In this document: piece after piece, positions 48,545-62,795 of the stretch
Numbering within the stretch: position 1 is the stretch's first letter
Layout: every line of letters starts with the position of its first letter
Source of the DNA: Maea johnstoni
Taxonomy: Eukaryota > Annelida > Polychaeta > Spionida > Magelonidae
Direction of reading: 5' to 3'
NCBI GenBank assembly: GCA_963942565.1
Contig: OZ012685.1
Coordinates: forward strand, 1,093,147 to 1,157,146
Length of the DNA stretch: 64,000 bases
Notes under the pieces: generated by a model
What the model was told of the DNA's origin: nothing
Databases searched by the model: none
What the model saw: the letters and a program-made list of their open reading frames with translations, nothing else
Position numbers and translations under genes: made by a program

Positions 48545-48990
48545 CGCTTATACATCTAATACAAATTGCATGCCCGGCTTCACGTAATAATACAATAGCG
48601 TCTTCATCACTCACACATTCAACTGGCTTTCCATTAAGCCACCAAAAGACATGGTCCGGATTCCGCTTAAAAGCTTCCTAGACCAAAACATTGCATCCAC
48701 TATATATGTTTCTATACATGGCTTCCCTCTCAGAGACAATCCTTGGACATTGCATCACTATAGGTTGACAACTCTCGATGTTATACAGGTGGCAATGTTC
48801 ACAAGTCCTAACACTAACGGGTGTGTCTCATTTCAACCATGGTTTCACACATCCTTGTCATGCCTGGTTTTATATCGGATATGTACCACCATATTAAATA
48901 CCTCGAGTTCGCCATAATCCCACGCAAAATTTCCTTCTCTTTAAGTTTAAAGATCAGATTAACAAACGGTATGACAATTTCAAAATTTCT
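48545..48990 (-). pseudogene. LINE reverse-transcriptase ORF, C-terminal remnant, unit 2
   Basis: Counterpart of 25254-25770, with the CEHCHLY codons at 48783-48803 and the same stop after it. It is shorter than unit 1 by about 47 bp upstream of that motif. Not functional. Confidence 0.55.
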
Positions 48991-49311
48991 ATAATTCATC
49001 TTTCGTTTTCTATGAATATTAAATCATTTATAGGTAATATAGATGAAACAAACTTTATTGGAAGAATGAAAATAAATGATGATTCGATTTATTTTCAAAC
49101 AATTTATGATTGAACTGACAATTTCTTATAACGAGAAATGCATATAGGCAAACTTAAAATGGCTTTCTCATCTGTGGAAAAGAAACTCAATGAATCATAC
49201 ATCAAAAGTTGTATGTTTCATTCAAATGTTCATAAAATATGCGCCTTTACAATTGACGTACACCTTGTAGTGTTTCGAAGCATTTAAAAAAATCTTTCAT
49301 CAAATGCGTTA
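48991..49311 (-). other. Receptor 3' flank, unit 2
   Basis: A short non-coding stretch downstream of receptor copy 2. A minus-strand AATAAA at 49054-49059 lies about 250 bp past the stop. It is the equivalent of 25829-25834 in unit 1, brought close by the missing 1.35 kb. Confidence 0.6.
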
Positions 49312-52300
49312 TTAATTTGTGGCTTTTGTTTGTGTGGTATTCTGATTGTTAGGTTGAGTTTCTATCGTTTCTTCACTTTTTCCTTTACAAATCCATTCTT
49401 TAGTAAGTGATCTGATTCTTTCATGATATAAGTGAAGCACATGCGTATTGCAGGTAAATGCGACACTAACAAGAAAGCCTTGCAGAGAAGAAAAGACAAT
49501 GAAGGGAAACCAAAATTCATCGATTTCTGTGAGAACAGCCATGTAACCAAAAATCCATGAAAACCCCATGAGAGTTGATAATTTTACATAGATGAGACTT
49601 TTGCAGAGATCATTTTTACGGTTCTTTGCGAGTTTCGACTGGTGACTTGCTTTATTGATAACTACCACTATGCCTACAAAACAAAGTATGTTGCATGATA
49701 AGCTTAATGAAATAGGAATTAGGAAAGTAACTTGAAATGCCAACAATTGAGAAATCCAACACAAACCATTTGCGGAGTAGACATCCTGTTTTAATGCAAA
49801 GTGTAGCGCAAGACAAGCGGACACGATGCAAAATGGTACAGTGTATGCAACCACACAATACCTCCTGAAACACCTTTCAACTTCCCGTTTTGGGGCTACT
49901 TTCTTCCTGAATGTGTTCCAAACGTGGAAAGCAATGACACTCATCCATGAGAAACAAGACAGCCAGATGAAATGCATAAAGGCAGCAATTGCTGTGCAAA
50001 TCTCCTTGTTGCTATTCTTATCCATTCCAAATAGTTGGATGAGTTGGCCAAAAAACAAGCAGCCAACTAAGTTCATTAGATTTTTGCCAGGAACATTGCG
50101 CAGGCTTCTGAAGGTACAATAAGTAAACATTGTAATTGCCAATGCTAGTATGGATATTGATCCTCCAACCAGAGTTAGAATGCCTTTAATGTAGTCAGCT
50201 GTAGTTAATATTTCGTAAGAATTCATATAGTCTTGAATATATTCCTTACAAATGTAAATCATATCCCCTTCTTTCATATATTGGCTACTGTTTATGATAT
50301 TTCCACTTCGTAAGATCTTTATGCTATTATTCAATTCATTATATTCTGTAGATTCAAGAGGGATCGTTGTGCATCCCTGTTGATCTGGTATGTGATTGCA
50401 CAAAGAAACTTTCACATTTGGTGAAGGCCCATCTGGATTATTAGTTATGGCAGATATAAGTAGATTTTCTGGTCTGTGAAAAACCGAAATTTCTTTCAGA
50501 AAGACGAGTTGCATGTTATACTCACTTGAATAAACAACAGTGATGTCATTCACAGTGAAGTTTTTCAGCTCATCAATGTTACATATGCTATCATTTGGAC
50601 TGAAGTTTTGGATAGAAAAGTAGAAAAGGCGGTATGTAAACAAGTTGTAATTCACCGTGACATTCCCAGAATTTTCAATTCTTAGTGATGAGTTCATCAT
50701 GTCAAGTATTACATGTAGTCCTTTAGGAGGTTGCACCGACATTCTAAACTTGAATTTAGAAGCAGAGAATTCAAATCGCTCTAATTCAGTTACGATTGGT
50801 ATATCTGTTGGTAGAGAAAGAAACTCTAAGAATACTCCCTGTACTATGTCTCTAACACAACTCTCCACGTTGTAGTCTAGTGTATCATAAACAGCAGCAG
50901 CCTGAATAACCCCTTCTATAAGAAGAGTTTGAAATGTTTGGTTTTCATGTACGAGTAAATAGCAGTGATCGTTATACTGAATGTAACCATCACTGCATAC
51001 CTTGGGCACACAGACGCCATCTTTTAAAATTTCATTTGGTAAACAAGTCGCGCGAGAAAACGGTACAGCATTGGGTCTCAGTAGTTGTACATCACTCATG
51101 GAAAAATCTAACAAAAGTGAAAAGCTCGACGGAATCCACAGCGGAGCAGAGTAGTCTAAGTCACCATAGCTACATTTAAGATCATCCAATTTCAAACCAT
51201 TGCATAACGCACAATGTGAATTTTTATAAAATAGCATACCACGACATTTAGGCACTGTGTAAGGAATAATACCTGAGTATGATTCACAGGCCGTAACCAA
51301 ATGAGAGAAATTTGGAATGACTGAGCTCAAAGACGGGTTACATGTACTAATAATATCCTTGGTTTGGCATGGTTTTGTTTTAAATGGAGATTCAACGTAA
51401 AGCTTACAATCTGGATTTTTGGAAAGAAAATCCAACTTCTCTTTGTGAGTCATACTACGGAGTTGTTCTCTAAATGCAAACGTATTCTTACACTTATACT
51501 CTGATTTCCAACTCTTCCAAAATGTATGGTTCAGATTACATTCTGCACAATACTTGTTTTGAAAATCAACTATCTGGCCTCCCATCAACCCTGAAACAGG
51601 AATTAAACCTTTCAAATCTGATGGTTGTTGTTCGGGCTGCTCACACTGTAAACGTGTTTTATTCTCATCACTATAAGCAGGACATTTTGTCACAAGTAAA
51701 ATACCTGTAGGTTTATATGCCGGGATAGTTTTGTTTAGAAAAAATGAGCTTGATACCTTATCCCCGAGCCAAACATTATCTACGAGTACACATTGTTGAG
51801 TGGTAATGGGGGTCTCAGGATGGGAAGTTGCGCATACTGTGTTGTAGTCATAGCAGCAGTCTTGGTAGATTTGACAGAGAGCATCACAGGCACAGGTATC
51901 CAATGTGTGTAAGAGCCATATATTGCCACGATAACCACATCGTCCTAGACATGACATCATGTTCTTCTTTGACAGGTCGTAACAAATCCTGATAGTGGCA
52001 TTCAGGTAGGTCGCATTATCAGGAGTAAAGATGATTCGCGGCTGATATCCCGATGTACATGGATTGGCTGACCTGCGATACAGATGCTTTGAGTTGAATC
52101 CCGGTGCATTCCTGGCCGGTTGCTGGAAATGATGTTGATTTCTGGCTGTAAATACAAAAGCCAATAATACTTATTGATAAAAGAAATGAATGGTCATGGG
52201 TCGAAAGTTGACTTGGATACATACAGTTTTGTGTAAGATATCTTCCTGCATTCCTTTTTTGTTAACACCATTCCTTTTCTACCTTTCATAAGAATATATT

Positions 52301-54848
52301 ACAATAGGATATTATACAGATGTGCACCCTATGAGTGCAATACTAAGGCCGCACAGTTTCGACTAGTTCTCGATGCAGTGAAAATTTGTGTTGCACATGA
52401 AATACCTCCTATGATTACAAGAGAGCCAGTGGTGACCTGGTGGCCCCCTAGTGGCAAGAGTAGAAAACGAAGGTTTGAGTTGAGGTGGCCTATGGGCTGC
52501 ATCCTTTTACTTGCAGGTGAATCGATTGTGACTGCCTATATATAGGCCATCACTGAGCACAGTACGAGGCCACATATTACAAACGCGTATATAGGCTTTT
52601 TTCTCATTGTTGAATGTTTCACCAAAACATGATCACTCAACACATGCATTTTGGTGTATAAATAGCCAAGAGTATTATGGATGGAAGGATATCACAGTTT
52701 TTTCAATTTATATTATGGTCAAAAATTATGAAATCCAGAAGTTAAAAAGAATACTCATTCATTTTCTACCATAATTCCGAGAAACACGGTCATAAAATGT
52801 GTATTGAGTATAAAGTTGAAAAATATCCCCTTCCTTATTTTCTGTAACTTTCTCCAGATTTATGAAATTCGGTGGTCCTCGGTCTATAATTGTTGATAGT
52901 AGCTCCGTAAACCTTATGCATGTTTCTCCACTTCATTACCACAAATAGATTATATCCTGGGAGTGTGCACCAGTGATTTTTGTGTATTTCTATACTAAAA
53001 GACCTTTCAGGCAAAAACTACTTTGTGTAGTCAAGTGAAAGCAGGGTAGAGAAAAACTAAGTGAAAAAATAACCCCATAATCTACCTTAATTTTTGAACA
53101 AAGCCAAAATAAAAAAAATGGTACTCTTCCCTTTAAAATACTCTCATCTGTAACTTTGCCAAATTTCAAGCAAATCTTTCAAAATTTGATATATGCATTT
53201 TTAAAAAGGCCATATTTTGTTGAAATTAGTTACTGTGAAGGGGGTGGGCAATCTTTCCTCCTCTTGTGCAATTATATGGGAGCTTCTGAAATAGTTGATC
53301 TCTTACATTGCTCAGTGATGTCCTAGACATTCAAAGTTCGTCTCATTATGGGGAAAAGGGTGGAGGTTTTAACAGATATAAAAATCTCAAACTGGCCCTG
53401 TATTCACAAATTACCAGAATAAGCCACCTTAATGGGCTCCTAAATGGCGGAATGGCTTGATATCTGTACAATATCGTGAGACCTTTTTTACTCTTAACAG
53501 ACAAGATAATTGTCTGGCTCCAGTTTCCTGTATCATTTAGATATCATCTGATATGTCAAAAGTTAGTCCTACCAGGGTTGATCAGTTTTTGATTAGCATT
53601 ACAAAATTATTGTTGTGAGTGATTTTGAGAAATTTCGTAACTTTTTGAGTATTACTTTAACAGTTTTGGTGGCGAAAATACAATAAATATATTGTTTTCA
53701 CCAATAAAAGTTCTTTTGAAAAAGTCATTTGATTCCCTAGCCGTTTTGGTTAGTTTCAGACACATTTTCCACCTAGATATGCACAACTAAGTAGTACATT
53801 TTATTAAGCACTTTTATCAGATTTCGTCGTACGTGACCACAGACTCAGGAGGTTCACGAACTCCCCTTAGACGAAAGACAGCATGACTGAAATGATCGCC
53901 CGTCATGCAGAACAAGTTTGACATAGCAATCATCCACCCCCTCAAGATTACGTCATATCTCTCCTTCGCCGCCGGGGATTTGGCATGCAACAGGGTGCTT
54001 GATCGTCATTTTAGCCCATTAATGCTTACAGCAGCCAAAACAGCCACACAATTTTGATGAAATTTTCCCGCTAAAAGCATAGTTAGGAAAATATTTGATG
54101 GTGAAATGTTATTTAGAACATAACCAACAACTCTCCTTCAAATATTTTGTAAAATGATTCTCAATTCTAAAGTTATTGTCAAAAGTGTTTTAGGTCCAGA
54201 CGACAATTTATGGAGGAACTCTTAAGTATTAATGGGTTAAAAAAGTTTTTGGTGTAGTCTGTCTGACTCGAGACTGTTTTCCAGTTTCTTGTGACAAAAC
54301 GTTCGAGTTTCCCATCCAAACTTGGCAAACCTCTTTGGAGCACTTCTACGTGTACATGTATGTTTAAACATACGTTTAGTCTCAACTCCGCAAAAAGTTG
54401 ATTTTGCTTATAAGATCCCATTGTAAAATTTGCCAATTGCCAACTATGGCCAACAAAACAAACACGCGAGATCGTATTGTTGCCAATGGGTAGATTCCAC
54501 AATGGGACCTAATGAGCAAAATCAATATTTTGCGGAGTTGGATGGGAAACTCGAACGTTTTGTCCCAAAAAAGTGGAAAAAGCGGTTGCCAAACTCGAAA
54601 CAGACAGACTATAGACCATGTTTTAATATTTACCCCATTACTTTTAACATATCCGGTTACATCTATAGTACAATGATAACTAATTATATCTGTTTCTGCA
54701 GTCAAACTTGCACCATCCTCACACCTTTGAATTTGAAGGCTAGTGACTTACCGTTGGAGGCAGGATTTCCATTGCCGACACTCTGAGCTCTGCTGGGCAC
54801 TGTGGTGATGACGACAACAGTGACGATGACCGCTCCCAAGACGACCAT
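49312..54848 (-). CDS. Somatomedin-B / Methuselah-like seven-helix receptor, copy 2
   Basis: Exons 54848-54752 and 52145-49312, with the same splice signals, phases and 976-residue length as copy 1. The frame is fully open. Nineteen residues differ from copy 1: one at spliced residue 179 (Ala to Thr) and eighteen between 557 and 950. Seven of those are in or between the helices (for example Gly to Val in IAFHGWNTF and Ala to Thr in FQVAFLIP). The signal-peptide exon and the somatomedin-B domain are identical in the two copies. Full length and an intact frame suggest the copy is functional. Both copies share the TATA-box promoter, but the 3' flank differs. Ligand unknown. Confidence 0.87.
52146..54751 (-). 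other. Receptor intron, copy 2
   Basis: Counterpart of 30263-32867 with only scattered substitutions. It carries the same MITE at 54257-54609. Confidence 0.8.
54257..54609. mobile_element. TA-flanked foldback MITE in receptor intron, unit 2
   Basis: Same element and same ends as 32373-32725, so it was present before the amplification. Confidence 0.65.
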
Positions 54849-54904
54849 GACGACTGACTGGTGGACGACTCCTAGTGGAACTCCTAGTGCCTGACGCTGC
54901 CCCT

Positions 54905-54911
54905 TTATATA
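54905..54911 (-). promoter_or_regulatory. TATA box of receptor copy 2
   Basis: GCTATATAAAGGGGCAGCG on the minus strand, about 57-63 bp upstream of ATG 54848. It differs from copy 1 by one base just after the box. Confidence 0.6.
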
Positions 54912-55383
54912 GCAACTATTGGAAAACAAGCGATTACAAGCAGTAGATTTCGGAGAAGTGCCACTTTCAAGAGTGATGCCAATAAGTTATTTGTCCACAT
55001 TACAGGAGATAATGTCTATTGTTGCTACTAAGTGCTCTGTACACATTACACAAGAATCCCCATTATGAAACCCAACTCATCAATTCCACTAAATGGCCTA
55101 TGATAAAGTTAGCATTGTACCTATTGTTCTAGGTTCTATTGTTCTAGGTTCTATTGTTCTAGGTTCTATTGCTCCATGTTCACGTGGGCCAATCACAGAA
55201 AGTGCGTTGAGACAGCGCTATGACGTAAGCCAACACTACTCCGTGAAGAAAGTCTAGACTGCTGTTGCGTCATGATGGAATATCATTTGATGCTACCTTT
55301 TGCACGCCGTAAATTGAGACTCTGTTAGATAAGTGACGCACGATTTGGAAAGCATTAGTAAGGGGGGCACGAACGACCAGGAC

Positions 55384-58300
55384 AAGAGAATGCGGGAAAA
55401 AACATTTATTAAAGAACAATTCGAACAGTTTTCTGGTAACAACACAACTATAACTCTAAATTCGCAATTGACATGAGCCGGCACGCTTCAAACATCAATT
55501 GCAACAATGTATCGAAACTACCGCCAACTCCGATTCTTTCCGAATTGGCAACAAAGTAACAAAACCATCTGACCCGTACTCCCACACAAGACAACTAACA
55601 CAATCGCTACTCTTAACCAAATAATGTATCTACAATGTATCTGATAACTTCTAGTGCATCTCGAACAGTTAAGCCCCTGTTTCCATACGATCCCACCAAG
55701 TCACCACTCTGTACCTTTCCTCCACTTCCTTACGTCAGGCAAGTTTGTTTAATACCTGTGGCAAACCATTTCCTGGGGCAAACTGTTGGTTAAACCTGTT
55801 GGTGAGAAAAAGCCGTAAGCGCCCTAGCAGCCCTGCGTCTGCTCTCCTCGATCGGCAGGTAGCACCTGACTGCCTCGCTCCGCCAACCCCCCAGGGATCG
55901 AATATCCCCTTTGCTGGCACCGGCCAAAAACGCGCTCGTACAGGCCCTCCTTCGGAACAAGTGGAAGGAAAACCCCTCACTGGAACGCCCCAGCCTAGCC
56001 AACAGGATGCGTAGCCACGCCCTGGCTACGGACAAAGTCAACGACTTGTCTCCCCCCTGGCCTGACAAACCGCCCCTCGGTAAGCTGAAAAGCCGCCTGT
56101 TCACATCTCCCAACCCATGCAACGAGAGCAAACTAGTCCACCGCACGACAGGACACGCGGGTGAACCCTGCCTCGGTAACAAAGGGACCCAGGACCCTTT
56201 CTCGGCCTCCTGGTGGTCCTTAGCCCACTTAATGCGTAAGTGCTATTGCCCACTCCTGAAAACGACGTCTGCCAGCGTTGGCAACCTCGTGGAGTCGAAG
56301 TGAGTGGCCGACTGCGGCAGCAGCGAAGACAGCCTTGCCATAGGCGCGAAAGCGAATGACAAGAGGGCCGCGAAAACCACTCCACCTTCCCCCAACCGCA
56401 GACTTAAATGGCACAATTGTGCGAGTAACTCCAACGTGAGCGGTGGCGCCGACAAGTGTGTGGCAACGCCCTGCGCCAGAGCCAAATCAGCGTCCAGATG
56501 GAAGTGTTTTAGAGAAGCCAGCGCATTCAGCACTGACTTAGGGGCCCTAAAAGACTCGGCAAACGCGAGTAGCGTGTCATATGAGGCCGGGAAATCTACG
56601 AAATCCACCGCCTGCGCAAAAGCAATATAAAGCAGTACGTGTGAACGTACATTCGCTCGCGTCCCCGGTCGGAACGCCTCCCTACCTCTGCGAGCTGCTC
56701 TCCGCAGCAGTCCAACTGCACCTGTAATGAAACACTCACACGCAACCTGCTCCACTACACAAAGCATACAATGTGAAAGCAACACCCCGCTGGCACCCAA
56801 CCGCTGGTCCAGCATACACAAGTTGTCCATACACCAACCCGACTTTAATACTCATACACTATAGTCGACACTCAAATACAAACATCTGCTCTGGTACCAT
56901 CACCCTCCTCGCTCTCCTCAGCTCTCTGTCACCGTTCACCCACCTTCTGCATCGCTCGTCTGCATGCATACGAGAGAGGGCATCTGCCCTCACTAAGTCC
57001 CTGCCTGGCCAATGTACAATCCGTAGGTCGATGTCAAACGACACTGTCAGCACGAAGATCTCCCGAATGCAGTGCTGCATATATTCATCCGGTGACCTGC
57101 CTGTCTGCACTGCCAGACAGGCATTCATGTTGTCGCAATTTACCTGCAAGGAGTGTCCCCGCCACCGATCTCCCCACATCTTGATCGCGACAATCACATT
57201 TAGTAGTTCCAGATGTGCTATGCAGTGACCAGCCTCGATGACAAATGCTGGGAATTTCTCCGCGTAGAAAGTTTTCCCGATGAAAGCGCCGCAACCGGTT
57301 AGGCAGGCGTCCAGTTCCAGACTCCTGGGACTTATCGACGATTCATACCCCGTTGTACGCTGGCAGTAGGTCGAGAAAGAACCGCAGGTTGCTCTTGAAC
57401 CCCAGGGAGAGGGACTCGGTGCCCCATTTTGGCATCTCCCTGAGGTTCCCGAGCATGCGATTGGTGGGTGGCGAGACGCTTGCCACAAATTGCAGTAATC
57501 CGAGAAGTCGCTGCATGTCTTTCCAGCTCGCCCGTTGTCTCGCCTCCCAGCTCCTCAGTACACCCATAATCTCTGAAAGTTTCACCGTTCGTATGGAGAT
57601 GGTCATGGCTACCGAGTCATACCATAACCCTAGCCAGATCATCCGCTGTTCTGGCCTACACACCTTGTGTTTGGCTTCCTTCACGCTGAGCTCGGCCATT
57701 ATGTTTTGGAGGGTGGACAGGGCACGCTCCGCCCAGTGTAACGACGCTTCCGCGCCCCCGAAGTTGTCCAGGTATGCCCTGGAAATATATCCCCTCAGAC
57801 GATGTATCCAAACAATTCCCTCGGCCGTCCTCTGCATGCATAAACTAGACGTGCGAAGTCAGAATGGCGGACACAGGTCAAAGTAGTACTGACCATCGTG
57901 CGTGAAGCCAAGGAGGGGCCAGTCCGAGGGGTCGACTCTGAGCTGTCGATATCCTCTTGCGAGATCCGTCTTGTATAGGAAGGCGCCCCTCCCCAGATTA
58001 AAAAGACGGCCCTCCATAAAATCCATCGTTGGAAGTGTGATAGCCATGGGGCCATCCAGATACCACTCTCCCTGAATGGCGTCATTGACCGAATTCGCTG
58101 GTGGCCACGATAAATCCATCATCACACATCTGTGTTGTGAGTCCTTTTTCTCCTTCGTCATCAAAGGACTGAGTTGCATATAGGTGAAGGGTTGTCTGAC
58201 GTACGGCCCCCCCAGGGCCCCCAGACCACTCTCAGTCTCGATATTCTATGTCCCCTGGCCACTGTCTGGCAGACGGGTGGTTATGCCAAGTAGGAGTCAA

Positions 58301-59818
58301 CATTGCCGTTGGCTGGCAATGTATCGGCCAGTCGAACTCCAAGAAATCAGGCAGGTTGTGATCGGCATGACCTTGCAGTTGTTTACGCCACGCTTCCACA
58401 CAGAGCCCGCTCGGAACCGACACCCTGGCGCCCCTAAAGTTGTGCCCCTGTGTTGCTGTGACGGTCCGGTAGATTTCTGCCAACTCCTCATCTCCTGGTT
58501 GCTTCACCCTTTCCCCACTGATATTGTTTGTTGATGTTTTGTCGCCAACAATTGTGTCACTCTGACCTACATGTGGGCCAGCGCTGGCCCCATTCCTCGC
58601 ACTCTCTCCCCCCGACGCCGCCCTCACAAAGTATCTCTGCTGCCCCCGCACCTGCCTCCCCCCCGACCTTGTCTGCCGTCCCCTGCACAACAGACCTGAC
58701 CTTGAGAGGGAGTGCGTTCACTCCCTCTTCTTCGAGTTTTTTGTCTCGTCGAGAGACTTGCAGGAACAGTCTTCTTTTGGGTGACGATATGCCACGCCAG
58801 TGGACTTGGCACAGTAGCTGCATGCGTGTGAGAACGGGGGATGGTCCCTATTCTGCTCGCAGGCCCTTTTCTGGTAGAGGGCGCAGCAGCGAAGATTTTG
58901 CGATGTTGTTTTGCCGCTATTTGGCCTTTTGTTATCCTTGGCCTCCTTTTTCTCGGGGTACACTGTGCGTGAGTGTACCAGACGGAGGTCCCGAATGACC
59001 TCTGTATCCTCCCAACTCCTGACCCCTGCCTCGACATCCAAACCAATCATTTGGTAAAAGTTGAGAGCGTTTTCCCACGCAAAGTCAACCGCGTCCTGCA
59101 TCAACATTTTTAATATGTTGAGCATGACTTCCTTGTCCCACTGACCCTTGCGTGCGTCCAGCATGTTAAGGAAACCCAGGACGAACTCTGCGATTTTTTG
59201 GTCCTTATATTCGACCGCCACACGACTGCCTGCTACAACCCTTTTAATGTGCATGTGTGGCCAGTCAATCCTGGTTTTAACGTTGTCGGCCGCTGTCATC
59301 AATGACCCAGACTTCTTACCGGAAGATCTCCTGGTAGGATACGCATCTCCTTCGTCGTCGTAATCATCCGTTCCATACTGTGCTATCCTCTGGGCGGCCC
59401 TCTGCATGGCCCGAACATCACTTCTCAATGATGCTGGGGTGATAACATCCATTGCCCCCGCTTGTGCGAGACTTCCCCCGGTGTTGTCTCTTCTTTGTAT
59501 TGCCTCCACCGACTCGCTATCCCCGCCGGTTTCGGTTTTTTGGAGCATGAGTTGTAACATCTCATCTCCCTGTTCCCCAACGGCCCCGGCTTCCGAAGAA
59601 GCATCTTGTTCGCTGTGGCTCTCGTTATCCTCGAGCTCCATACGTGTACACTTCTTGCCCATCGGGGGTGAGTGTACAACCCCAGACTTCTTGCATAAAT
59701 ACTGCCTTGGCATCTTAAAATGGATTACCGGACCCGACAGTGGCAGTCAAACTTGGCTCTGCTTGGCAACTGGTAGTACAGTTTTGAAAGTTGAGAGCAG
59801 AGCCCCCCTGGCACGACT
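55384..59818 (-). mobile_element. DIRS-like tyrosine-recombinase retrotransposon, unit 2 (fossil)
   Basis: Same element and same insertion point as in unit 1. Parts in minus-strand order: ORF1 (59713-58718), reverse transcriptase/RNase H region (about 58180-56860), tyrosine recombinase (about 56830-55735). It looks nearly full length with a few breaks and is slightly shorter than the unit 1 copy. Its ends are approximate. It is a duplicate of one insertion and not an independent one. Confidence 0.75.
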
Positions 59819-60177
59819 GTTTACTTAGCGAGAAACCACAGACTAATTGAAATACGACATACCCGCACACGCCGCCAGAGCTGATTGGCTGGCCGTCACG
59901 TGCACGTGTGTGTGGCTAGTCAGTCCCTGCTGTTCACCGTGTCTGTCAGGCCCAGCCCCGCCCCACCGCCTCCGCCTCGGCTAGCTGATTGGCCCGTACG
60001 GCCACGCAATCCTCTCGTCACGTGTCACCAAGCGTGAGTGTGGTCGTTCAGGCCACCCGCCCCAATGCCCGCGAATGCTACGCATTCACAACATATTAGC
60101 AATTTACCAGTGTCATAACAGACGCTATGTGATTGCTCCTTTGTATCATGTTTGTTGTAAACCCCATTAATACTTTA

Positions 60178-60378
60178 AAAATTTATCTTGACGCGAGGTT
60201 CCAGAACCGGCCGATAGGCGGCTTCAAACACGTCGAATGCCTTTGTGGAACGCCTTGGATTGTTTCATTAGAGAAAACTTGGTTCGTCCAGTTATGTATG
60301 ATAGCGTCCACTCTGTTTTGGCAAAACAGCATGGATACATTCAATGGACTAATTGTACTAAGAATACACTTTTAGGAA
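60178..60378 (+). mobile_element. Family C repeat, headless copy, unit 2
   Basis: Amplicon copy of 38350-38550, nearly identical to it. Confidence 0.5.
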
Positions 60379-60834
60379 ATTAAATACTGTAAAGTTCGAA
60401 ATATTGGCGTGGAACTATTATTGGCGACATTAGCGAGTGGGTCAGATTCGCTAATATTACGAGCCGTTTATATTTGTTCCATTTTTCAACGATTTTTCAT
60501 TTTGCACAGGCCTCAGTGTTTGGAGGCCATGTGCACCAGCAATCTGCCATGGCGGCGATACCGTCTTCCGGTGGATTGCTACACGACTAAAATCTCTGCT
60601 ACTAATCACATAATCACTCTGCATGTTTTTTAAGTTCCGTTCTGTTTCATTGTACGATTTAAAAGATTATACCAAATATGAAGATTCCGTACATTATTCG
60701 CCATTCAGTTGTTTGTAATTGCGTAAACTACGATATTTATGACATTTCGTTTATCAAACTAGGTCTAGTTTGAATATCTGTCGGCAGATGGCGCTTTTCG
60801 AGATGTTTCACACGCTAATATTACGATTCGCTAA

Positions 60835-62795
60835 TTTAGATAGTTACCAAAAAAGCTTTTGGGTCAAAAACACAAACATTAGTACCATAATTACACGTAT
60901 GATGGCGCTGATTCTTCTCCGGTTGAATTGGTATCTATCCGATTTATATCAACAGGTCAATTGAATGACGTTTCTTTAAGTATTTGCCCGCAATATTTAT
61001 TTGCTAACCGATTTCGTGTTAGGTAAAATGACGACCTTGATAATATATAAAACATAAGAATATTTCTGAACTATTTGAACAAGGGTCATTCTATTCACAC
61101 ATTTTATAGAATTTACCATATGTTTAATGTGATTGGAACTGAGGTGACAACGTTTATGCTGAGTGAATGAGTTAATAGAGATATAATAAGATATTTAAGG
61201 CCACCCAAGCGCTCTGAACATACAACGAAATGAGAAGATTCTGATCAAAGGTCATTTTCAAACGTGCTAACAATCATACACAATGAAGTCTCGTTGAAAC
61301 CTCGCGAGGTTACACGATGCGTCATTCGTGTCTTTTCATGCGTTTCATTCTGCAGGTGCACAGGTATCTGCTCCAGGAGACTTGAGCTCAAGTCAATAAT
61401 GAACTAATGCCTTGGCCTTGAGTATAATCCTTAGTGTGTTGATGTAGTAGTAGTAGTATGTTGATGATGACGTAGGGCCTGTAGGGGTGTTATGGGCCCA
61501 GAAATCCTCCCCAAAGCGCTAAGAAACCCTGGAAAACAAAGAATAAAGCAATTGGTAAAACCTAGTAGTCTCTATATATATAATAGGATCAGGTGTGCAG
61601 GTAAACAATTGACAGCTTTCCCGGCCGTAAGGGAGAGTCTGTTACAAAGCTACTCCTCATTTTTCAGCAAAACCTGAAAGAAACAAAACGACTACACCAA
61701 ACAGGTCTTGACTTACCTTTTAAACATCCACCCACCTCTGGAACGTCATTCCACCCAGAATCAGCCAATGAGATCGCTCGAGTGCATTCACTGCTTTTGG
61801 TTTAACATGGAGGCCGTGTTTGTGGTGAGAATCACCACTTTAGAAGTTTAAGTGCCATAAAAGTTGCAAAAACGGCCGCGGATTAGTCTGGGAGGTGGGT
61901 GGATGTTTAAAAGGTAAGTCAAGACCTGTTTGGTGTAGTCGTTTTGTTTCTTTCAGGTTTTGCTGAAAAATGAGGAGTAGCTTTGTAACAGACTCTCCCT
62001 TACGGCCGGGAAAGCTGTCAATTGTTTACCTGCACACCTGATCCTATTATATATATAGAGACTACTAGGTTTTACCAATTGCTTTATTCTTTGTTTTCCA
62101 GGGTTTCTTAGCGCTTTGGGGAGGATTTCTGGGCCCATAACACCCCTACAGGCCCTACGTCATCATCAACATACTACTACTACTACATCAACACACTAAG
62201 GATTATACTCAAGGCCAAGGCATTAGTTCATTATTGACTTGAGCTCAAGTCTCCTGGAGCAGATACCTGTGCGCCTGCAGAATGAAACGCATGAAAAGAC
62301 ACGAATGACGCATCGTGTAACCTCGCGAGGATTCAACGAGACTTCATTGTGTATGATTGTTAGCACGTTTGAAAATGACCTTTGATCAGAATCTTCTCAT
62401 TTCGTTGTATGTTCAGAGCGCTTGGGTGGCCTTAAATATCTTATTATATCTCTATTAACTCATTCACTCAGCATAAACGTTGTCACCTCAGTTCCAATCA
62501 CATTAAACATATGGTAAATTCTATAAAATGTGTGAATAGAATGACCCTTGTTCAAATAGTTCAGAAATATTCTTATGTTTTATATATTATCAAGGTCGTC
62601 ATTTTACCTAACACGAAATCGGTTAGCAAATAAATATTGCGGGCAAATACTTAAAGAAACGTCATTCAATTGACCTGTTGATATAAATCGGATAGATACC
62701 AATTCAACCGGAGAAGAATCAGCGCCATCATACGTGTAATTATGGTACTAATGTTTGTGTTTTTGACCCAAAAGCTTTTTTGGTAACTATCTAAA
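60835..62795. repeat. Junction palindrome between units 2 and 3
   Basis: Same structure as 39007-40967 shifted by 21,828: arms 60835-61737 and 61893-62795, spacer 61738-61892. The spacer and arms are almost identical to the first junction. The 61-codon frame is again present on both arms (61492-61677 + and 61953-62138 -). Confidence 0.93.

Larger units (their letters stand above)
43421..48990 (-). mobile_element. 5'-truncated LINE with expanded 84-bp array, unit 2
   Basis: Same layout as in unit 1: decayed ORF2 C-terminus (48545-48990), array (48540 down to 43585), unique 3' sequence and an ATT tail at 43421-43432. Only the array length differs strongly. Confidence 0.6.
40447..62274. repeat. 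Tandem amplicon unit 2 (21.83 kb)
   Basis: A second full copy of the unit starting at 21387. It is longer mainly through a larger 84-bp array (about +3.4 kb) and a solo LTR (+0.86 kb), offset by absence of a 1.35-kb block and of the insertion in array 1. Offsets to unit 1 are 19,060 at the left edge and about 21,883 across the receptor. Confidence 0.95.

Noticed and set aside
55384-59818. Second, independent DIRS insertion
   Set aside because: The flanking DNA and insertion point equal those of unit 1, so it is one insertion duplicated with the unit.
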